Origin: Branchiostoma floridae
Taxonomy: Eukaryota; Chordata; Leptocardii; Amphioxiformes; Branchiostomatidae
Length of the DNA: 64,000 bases
Direction: 5' to 3'
Assembly: GCF_000003815.2 (NCBI RefSeq)
Contig: NC_049995.1
Location: 12,046,957-12,110,956 of the forward strand
Made by a program: the position numbers and the translations under genes. Below, piece by piece: positions 57,455 to 64,000 of this stretch. Under the pieces are notes generated by a model, which saw only the letters and a list, made by a program, of their open reading frames with translations, searched no databases and had not been told where the DNA came from. Numbering within the stretch: position 1 is the first letter of the stretch; each line of letters begins with the position of its first letter.

Positions 57455-57498
<44 letters not shown>

Positions 57499-58925
57499 TG
57501 TGTGTGAAATGGGCACCTGTCAATTATTTTCCTATCATTCTGGAAAATAGTACAAATTGATTTCCATGGGTGTTCCAAAGTCCAAAGTTTATTTATGGTT
57601 TTTAACGTGAAATGATTGTGACGTTTTCATGGTGAAAATCTACGGATACCGAGGATTTTTCTTCATGTAACAGTTTTTTAGTCTTGTTAGCAGGATCGCA
57701 TGGACCTCGTGGACCTCAAGGAGAAAAGGGACCAATAGGTCCAGCAGGCCAGGGTGACATGGGTCCGGCTGGTCCTGTGTCTGTTGGGCCTCCTGGACCT
57801 CCAGGAGAAAAGGGAGCCATGGGGCCGGTTGGTCCTGTGTCTGTTGGGCCTCCTGGTCCTCCAGGAGAAAAGGGAGCCATGGGAACGGCTGGACCTGTGT
57901 CTTTCGGACCTGTTGGTCCTCCTGGAGAAAAGGGTGACATGGGTCCGGCTGGTCCTGTGTCTGTTGGGCCTCCTGGACCTCCAGGAGAAAAGGGAGCCAT
58001 GGGGCCGGTTGGTCGTGTGTCTGCCGGACCTCCTGGACCTCCAGGAGAAAAGGGAGCCATGGGGCTGGTTGGTCCTGTGTCTGTCGGACCTTCTGGTCCT
58101 CCAGGAGAAAAGGGAGCCATGGGGCCGGTTGGTCCTGTGTCTGTCGGGCCTCCTGGAGAAAAGGGAGCCATGGTGCCGGCTGGTCCTGTGTCTGTTGTTG
58201 GGCCTCCTGGACCTCCAGGGGCAAAGGGAGCCATGGGACCGGTTGGACCGCCTGGTCTACCAGGAAGCTCAGTGTGCCATGCTGGACCACCTGCAAAACC
58301 CAACGGACCCAATCTGCGCATGGAACATGCAGGTGAGGCATCTATTCTGAATATAAAGCTAACGTTGAATGATTATGATATTTCTCATCTATCATGACAT
58401 AAAATGGCTTAATTCTATAACCTTATCCCATAGCATACAAAGTAAAGACATCTCCAACGAGTGTCTCTATGTCCGTTGTTTAATGAAATTTTGTTGTTTT
58501 TTTTTTGTTTTTTTTTTACAGAAACATGTCCCGAAGGCTATCGTGAGAGGCTTGGAAACTGCTTCAAATCGTTCAACTTTGCCCGTAGCTACAAGGAAGC
58601 GGAGAAGACCTGCAACAAAGATGGCGGGACCCTCGCCATGCCACGAGACGCTGAGACCAACGCCTTTATAGTCTCCCTGATTAAGAAAGATTTGCATTAC
58701 TGGATCGGCCTGAATGACCAGAAGAACGAAGCCGTCTTTGAGTGGGTTGATGGCTCTGCACTTGGGAAATACAGCGCGTGGTTGCATGGACAGCCTAACA
58801 GTGCTTCTCACAATAAGGATTGCGTCTGTGTTGTCATATTCCGCGGGGCAGGAAAGTGGTTTGACATAGATTGCCGCTATAAACGACGTTTCGTCTGCCA
58901 GATCAGTCCAGGTACTAGTGCTTAA
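54674..58925 (+). CDS. Collagen-like C-type lectin 3, type II membrane protein (~470 aa)
   Basis: Exons 54674-54722, 55484-55576, 56237-56362, 57198-57299, 57694-58332 and 58522-58925 join in phase. The tail ([16 protein letters not shown], then NPLY and DATY), membrane helix, stalk ([19 protein letters not shown]) and exon phases match lectin 2. The collagen tract is longer (~190 residues) and includes unit variants ([13 protein letters not shown]). The lectin domain begins [14 protein letters not shown] and carries [15 protein letters not shown] and WFDIDC; these loops are closer to lectin 1 than to lectin 2. The TAG/CAG tandem acceptor before exon 5 is conserved (57688-57693). Alternative end: donor after 58911 joined to 59044-59054 (GRA, stop). 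Ligand unknown. Confidence 0.87.
54850..55195 (+). mobile_element. tRNA-derived SINE-like repeat in lectin 3 intron 1
   Basis: Counterpart of 47110-47440, with box B-like GGTTCAAATCC near 54916. It is shared by position with lectin 2. Confidence 0.5.
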
Positions 58926-59043
58926 CACGCATTTACTGGATACATAGTATTACATAAATGAATGAAATTCCCATTATCCGTACCTTAGCATATTTAGAAG
59001 ACATTTACGTTACATAATGTTAACTTCGATTGTACATTTGCAG

Positions 59044-59358
59044 GGCGGGCCTAGACAAGAGGGCGAGATCTCGAACCTGCTGGGACGTTTGGATTGAAGT
59101 GCCTTAGTCTGGTGTATTTACTAGTACTCATTAATCTACGTTGAAAAAAATCAGCATTCAACATATAAGTATAGATACAATGGCCGAATGGGTAGAGCAA
59201 TGGCCGAATGGGTAGAGTGTCCGTCTTGCGAAGGACGAGCTCTCGACGCCACTGAGACTTTTAGAGCAAAGAGCCTTACTTAGCCTGATGTTTGTACTGG
59301 TACATTATAATCTAAATGGAAAAAATTAAGTATTCAACAGAAGTATAGATGTGACAAC
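59044..59358. other. Lectin 3 3' flank
   Basis: 59044-59054 is the possible spliced last exon. At 59180-59215 the phrase CAATGGCCGAATGGGTAGAG is tandemly duplicated, doubling a tRNA-like box A. No other gene is seen. Confidence 0.5.
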
Positions 59359-59645
59359 TGGTGCAATGGCCGAGTGGGAAGAGTGTTTGCCTTGCATTCG
59401 GTAGGTCGTGAGTTCGATCTCCGGCCGAGTCAAACCAAAGGCTGTAATTATAATATTTATACAAGCTACTTTCTCTGCTTAGACCTCAGCATTCGGGAAC
59501 GAGTATGAAAGTTAAAAACACGCTAATTCCAGTGGACTAGACCTTAGTTTTTGCAAAATGTTGTGTGGCCCAGGGCTACTGAAATGGAGATGGGCCTCGC
59601 CCTATGCGCCATCAGGCGCGGAAGGACTTTGACTTTGATTGATAG
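59359..59645 (+). mobile_element. tRNA-derived SINE after lectin 3
   Basis: Nearly identical to 52171-52456, with the same box A, box B and ACTTTGACTTTG tail. Confidence 0.75.
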
Positions 59646-61196
59646 ATGTGACGTACTCAATGGAATACAGGAACTAAGTACTTAAGATGTACATTTACAC
59701 TTTTATCTAACTTTCATTACTTATGTTTGTACATCTACATGGGACTGTCAAAAAAAGTTGGACAACTTGAGTCCAGCGCGTCCATTTTTATTATCAATAA
59801 TATCTTAACTTTAAAATGTTTCCCAAACCTAAATATACTAGAAAATATTTTATAGAAGTGTTGGCTTGAACGTTCCGTACCCATGCTTACTTTTGTAAGA
59901 TTTTCAAAATGATGTTGAACAGGAATCCAACAAAATCAAATGTGTACAACGTAATTACAGCAACCTGCTTTAGAAGGAATTCATTCTTGTAATGTATTTT
60001 ATTCTTATAATGTATTTTATTCTTATAATGTATTTTATTCTTATAATATTATTATGAAGAAGTTGAGGAGTTCTATGTAATACTATGTTTTTTTCTTCTC
60101 TAGAGAGCACTCAGCGGCTGATATTATACGCTGTACTTTTGAACTTTGAGTAATTTTTTTTAATACTAAGTTTACAGCAGACAGAACTGGAATAACCAAG
60201 AGCTGACTAAAGCTATCATTAAAGAGATCCACAGCTGCTATGTGTAGTGACACTACGAAATGTGAACAACCTACTAGTATTTGGAATTTGCAAAGTAATA
60301 AAAGAGGATTGGATGTAAATTGCAAGTCTCTGTCACCCTTGTTAACATATCCTGTGCTTGAATGGATGGACATCAACTACCATAGTCGGGTCCATACTTA
60401 AGCTTAGTACTTGAAGGTTTGTAAAAGAAGACGAGGTGCAATTTAATTCTGTACTTGTCTTGCACTGTAACGGCCTTGCGTTACACGTGTTTGCGTGCTC
60501 CGAAATCCGTTGGATTTCCTACGAGTTCGTACAGAGGCGGTACGTACCACTTACAGATCCCAAAAGATTGCCCACGCTTTGACACGTAGACAGCACGTAT
60601 TTGCACGTACGGCGGGTTGTGCCCTTAGCTTAGCCTTTAGAGAAGTGCATGAACTGAAGTGAAGTAACATTCATGTGATCATCTGTGTCAAGCTTTTTTA
60701 TCAACTCATTTCATTATGAAGTGCTGTTGACTTGATCTGTAATGGGAACATTTTTTTAGATGTTCTTGAATATATCACAGTACATACCCGAGAGAAGACA
60801 AGTCCAATAAAGCATCATATAAGATATGTACGTTATAATTAGGGACCTAGTGAACCGCAAGGGGTAACAAATCCTTGATAGAGCTTTTAAAAGTAAAACA
60901 ATTGTTAACATACGTCGATTAACGTTAGACATCCAGGTAATAAGATACGCTAAATAAAAGTTGCTAAATGGATATTATATATATAACTGGATATTTTGTC
61001 AGTACGAAAATATTGGATGACACCTGAAACGTCTGACAGTTTCCAAAATCATATCTTGATGCTTGAGTTTTAGTAACTGTCATTTGCTAATCGTGTACAC
61101 GCAGCTTATATGATTACAGTTTACTGCATCATACTAGTTGATGCTAGATCTGATTCTTGTCGAGATGTTAGGAGGTTGATGTTAAATTATAAATGT
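59646..61196. other. Intergenic sequence between lectin 3 and the gap
   Basis: Paralogous to the lectin 1 and 2 flanks up to about 60470, then unrelated sequence (60478-60640, relatively GC-rich with many ACGT words) and AT-rich sequence. No gene is seen. Confidence 0.45.
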
Positions 61197-61590
61197 CCAC
61201 CCGTGAACAGTTTCATCAGGTTGGTACGTCACTGAATAAAGAGACTCTTTTTACACAACCAGTGCTTTATTCTCACCGACGTTTCGGTGACCGTCTGTCA
61301 CCTTCNNNNNNNNNNNNNNNNNNNNNNNNNNNNNNNNNNNNNNNNNNNNNNNNNNNNNNNNNNNNNNNNNNNNNNNNNNNNNNNNNNNNNNNNNNNNNNN
61401 NNNNNTAAAACTCTCTGGATATACATATGTAAATACTTTTCGTTTTGTGACCGCATCTGACCTGTGAGCAGCGACATCTGTCCTGCAGTACAATGTGAAC
61501 CAGTCAGAATTGCCCTGAAGAAGGTGACAGACGGTCACCGAAACGTCGGTGAGAATAAAGCACTGGTTGTGTAAAAAGAGTCTCTTTATT
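61197..61590. mobile_element. Long-inverted-repeat element interrupted by the assembly gap
   Basis: The left arm (61225-61305: AAAGAGACTCTTTTTACAC, CAACCAGTGCTTTATTCTC, CGACGTTTCGGTGACCG) is almost perfectly inverted in the right arm (61510-61590). The family matches 11124-11461, whose sequence also extends into the inner flank (61440-61515). Confidence 0.8.
61306..61405. other. Assembly gap of exactly 100 N
   Basis: The round length suggests a placeholder, so the true size is unknown. It falls between two inverted arms that could foil assembly. Confidence 0.98.
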
Positions 61591-63600
61591 CTATAAATGT
61601 CCACTTTTACAATGGTGTAAAAAGAGAATCCAACAAATTAAATCTATTGAACGTATACAACGTAATTACAGCTACTTTCAATAGAATTGTTGTAATTCTT
61701 ACAATCAAGAAGTTGATGAGTGCTCTTTGTGATAAATGTGTTTGTGTGTGTGTGAAATTGCCAATTATCACTTTCTTTAGAACTTTCAAAGTACTTACGT
61801 ACGTTGTTTGAGTTGATATCATGATCAGATTTTAAAAATATTGAGTAACTTTATTAAAGTAAACAAAGAAAGTAATATATGCAGGAGAAAGTAATATTAT
61901 AACCAATTGAGAATAGCGGACTAAAGCTATTACAATGTACTAAAGACATCAAAAGCTACAATGTAAAATAGCGTTATGTAAGCAAGCATTTAGCAACTAA
62001 TAAAAAGCATTGGATGTACATTTCGAGTCTCTGTCATTCTCATTATCAATCTGTGCCTGACTGAATGTGTATCAGCTACCAAATTCGACTCTATAGTTAA
62101 GACTTGTGAAAGAAGACTAGATATAATATTTTCTGTCGTGGTTGCCCAACTCAGTGATACTTTTCTGTGGAGACCTACGTTACATATAAATAACACACTC
62201 AAGTAATACATGTACACATGTAAACAGTCACATACAAACAAAATGATGACATACAATTTATCATAATTGTAATGATGATGATGTAAGCAATAATTCAAAA
62301 GATCAGATAATCAATAATGATATCATCCATAGCTATATATAGTCCAGTCCGTTCGTTAAAGTGAAATCTGCGTACGAGAAGAAATGGTATCGGAGTTATG
62401 CGTGTCATCTACATTCTTGAAATGTCAGCCTTTTACTTAGAAAGCTATGAGGCGTGGAGCAAATATACACACAGACTTACGTATTAAGACACACAAACGC
62501 ATAAACACACAGATAATATTTATCAATTATGGTAACGTTATACCCTGTCTCCGATAGTCAGTAAACAATAGTCAGTATGACTCCATGTTTATGATTTCTT
62601 ATCGATCTCACTGCAATGTGATAAAGGTGTGGATTTTCTGCTTAAAACGGAGTTGTTTTTTTGCCAAGATAAACTGAACATTATATTAAAATAAACATTA
62701 TATCAGGAGGGATAAGCAGTCCATGTTTTTGCAATTTATTATTACTTTTTTATCTTTTGATGATAGAATACCTGATATGTGGAAAACTACAAAGGACTTA
62801 GGAGAGACTTATCAACGAAATGATTTAAGGTAGACGGTATAACAACGAAAAAAAAAATAAAGTGGGAACATGTTTCAAGCGGGAAGGTATTCATTATTCA
62901 TTTACTCATTTAGATATGTCTAAATAACAAATGTTGTGCATTTACACAGAGATCACATTATTTTGTTTCAACTTTACCTAGCCTTTAAATGGTTTAACTA
63001 AAGTTGAAACCTCAACGAAGTAATTGAGCAGTCAATGTCTGTTTCAGAACGTTTTTTTTTGCAAACTGTAGTTTCACATCAACAAAATCGACAGTTCGTA
63101 CATTGTAAGATAAAAAGACATCGACAAGAAATCAAATGAATTGACAAACATGGTAATCTAACAACAAATGCGTCCATTTTTCTGACATTTCACATCGATA
63201 TCCATTCGGTGGGTTAAAAAGTTCAGCTGGTTTGGAATCGTTGGGACAGTTTGGAGTAAGAAAACATGACTTTTGTATTGAACAATAGAAAATATGATTC
63301 GCTGAACAATTAAATAACGCCTACCTTGCGCGTATTGGCTATATATCTATACAAATCTATGATTTTAAGTAAGTTCTTTTCTGCAACACATGCATGCTAC
63401 TGTACAGCTTTTACAAACAATAAGCCACCAATCATATTATTTTTGATCTGTGTTTTTCAGGACTAAAATGTACGAAGTGATTAAGTTGCCTTCATGATTT
63501 GTCTGGATTTTTCCATGTATGACTTTTATATATTTCAGCTTTTATCTTTTTTTTTTCATTTAATTTCTATAATCAAAGGTAAAAATGCATTGAATATAGA
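61591..63600. other. AT-rich intergenic sequence upstream of lectin 4
   Basis: No coding frame is seen. Parts (62700-63560) are diverged relatives of 45780-46740 and 53700-54550 upstream of lectins 2 and 3. Confidence 0.45.
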
Positions 63601-63677
63601 GCCTTACTTACATCACCTGACGCCTTGCGCGGTTCAGGACGTGTTTTTTGCTGTCCAGAAAGCTGACAAGTGGCATC

Positions 63678-63723
63678 ATGTTTGGATTCGGAGAGAAGCA
63701 GCCACAGCCTAACAACACAGGAG
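63678..63723 (+). CDS. Collagen-like C-type lectin 4, first exon only
   Basis: The exon encodes [15 protein letters not shown] and ends in the same phase with the donor G|GTAATG, matching exon 1 of lectins 2 and 3 (one codon shorter). The conserved leader precedes it. The rest lies beyond the right edge; introns of about 0.8 kb in the paralogues explain why no second exon is visible. Confidence 0.8.
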
Positions 63724-64000
63724 GTAATGAAACGTGAATAGTTCAAATACAGTTTAATCTCTATAATAACTGGATAAAAGACGGAGATTTACTTCCTGGC
63801 CTTTCTATTTACATTTGAGTGACATTTGCATACGATCCCAAGGAGTTAGCGAATTGATGTGTTCAACCATGTTTTCCTAGTTAGCTGTACTTGTTTTGAA
63901 TTGTTCTGCAAGTTCATTCTAGTGACGCTGAAGAGGAGTGACGGATGTCACTCAGAACTGGTAAATCCAGTGGTAGAGATTGAATATTGTTTACCTGGAT
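63724..64000. other. Lectin 4 intron 1, partial
   Basis: Non-coding; no recognised repeat. Confidence 0.5.

Noticed and set aside
61193-61604. Open frames crossing the N run
   Set aside because: Their openness comes from unknown bases.

Overview
The window looks like chordate genomic DNA, most likely a lancelet (Branchiostoma). It is intron-rich with GT-AG splicing, has tRNA-Tyr genes with short introns, abundant small inverted-repeat (MITE-like) elements and SINE/LINE debris, and one 100-N assembly gap. No database was searched; the organism call is inference from protein similarity to vertebrate genes and from gene architecture.

Layout. (1) 1-6.5 kb, minus strand: 13 exons of glutamate-cysteine ligase catalytic subunit (GCLC), with its C-terminal exons beyond the left edge. 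(2) 6.5-10.6 kb: repeats and a LINE endonuclease fragment. (3) 10.6-26.6 kb: three intact four-exon paralogues of a sulfotransferase-like gene. Copies A and B are in tandem on the plus strand and copy C is inverted, each with a shared promoter-proximal block. Three intron-containing tRNA-Tyr genes and a deleted tRNA-Ala lie between them, along with several datable transposon insertions. (4) 26.6-30.1 kb: non-coding repeats, including an array built from duplicated pieces of the last exon of the next gene. (5) 30.1-36.9 kb, minus strand: a complete seven-exon steryl-sulfatase-type sulfatase of 574 residues. (6) 37-39.5 kb: a PIF/Harbinger-like element and a small hairpin element. (7) 39.6-64 kb, plus strand: a tandem cluster of type II membrane collagen-like C-type lectins. 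Three are complete and the first exon of a fourth sits at the right edge. The first lectin shares its collagen and lectin exons with the others but has an unrelated cytoplasmic/transmembrane 5' half.

How the genes relate. GCLC, the sulfotransferase-like genes and the sulfatase all touch sulfur chemistry (cysteine/glutathione, sulfate transfer, sulfate ester hydrolysis), but nothing in the sequence shows they work together. The lectin cluster resembles an expanding innate-recognition family with cytoplasmic tyrosine motifs (YxxI in gene 1, NPxY in genes 2 and 3), a short stalk, a GPP/GEKGAM-type collagen tract and one C-type lectin domain.

I found no convincing new biochemical system. The most interesting signals are architectural: repeated duplication with 5' replacement and mosaic exchange among the lectins, tandem amplification of a terminal exon, and insertions whose empty sites are preserved in the paralogous copy.
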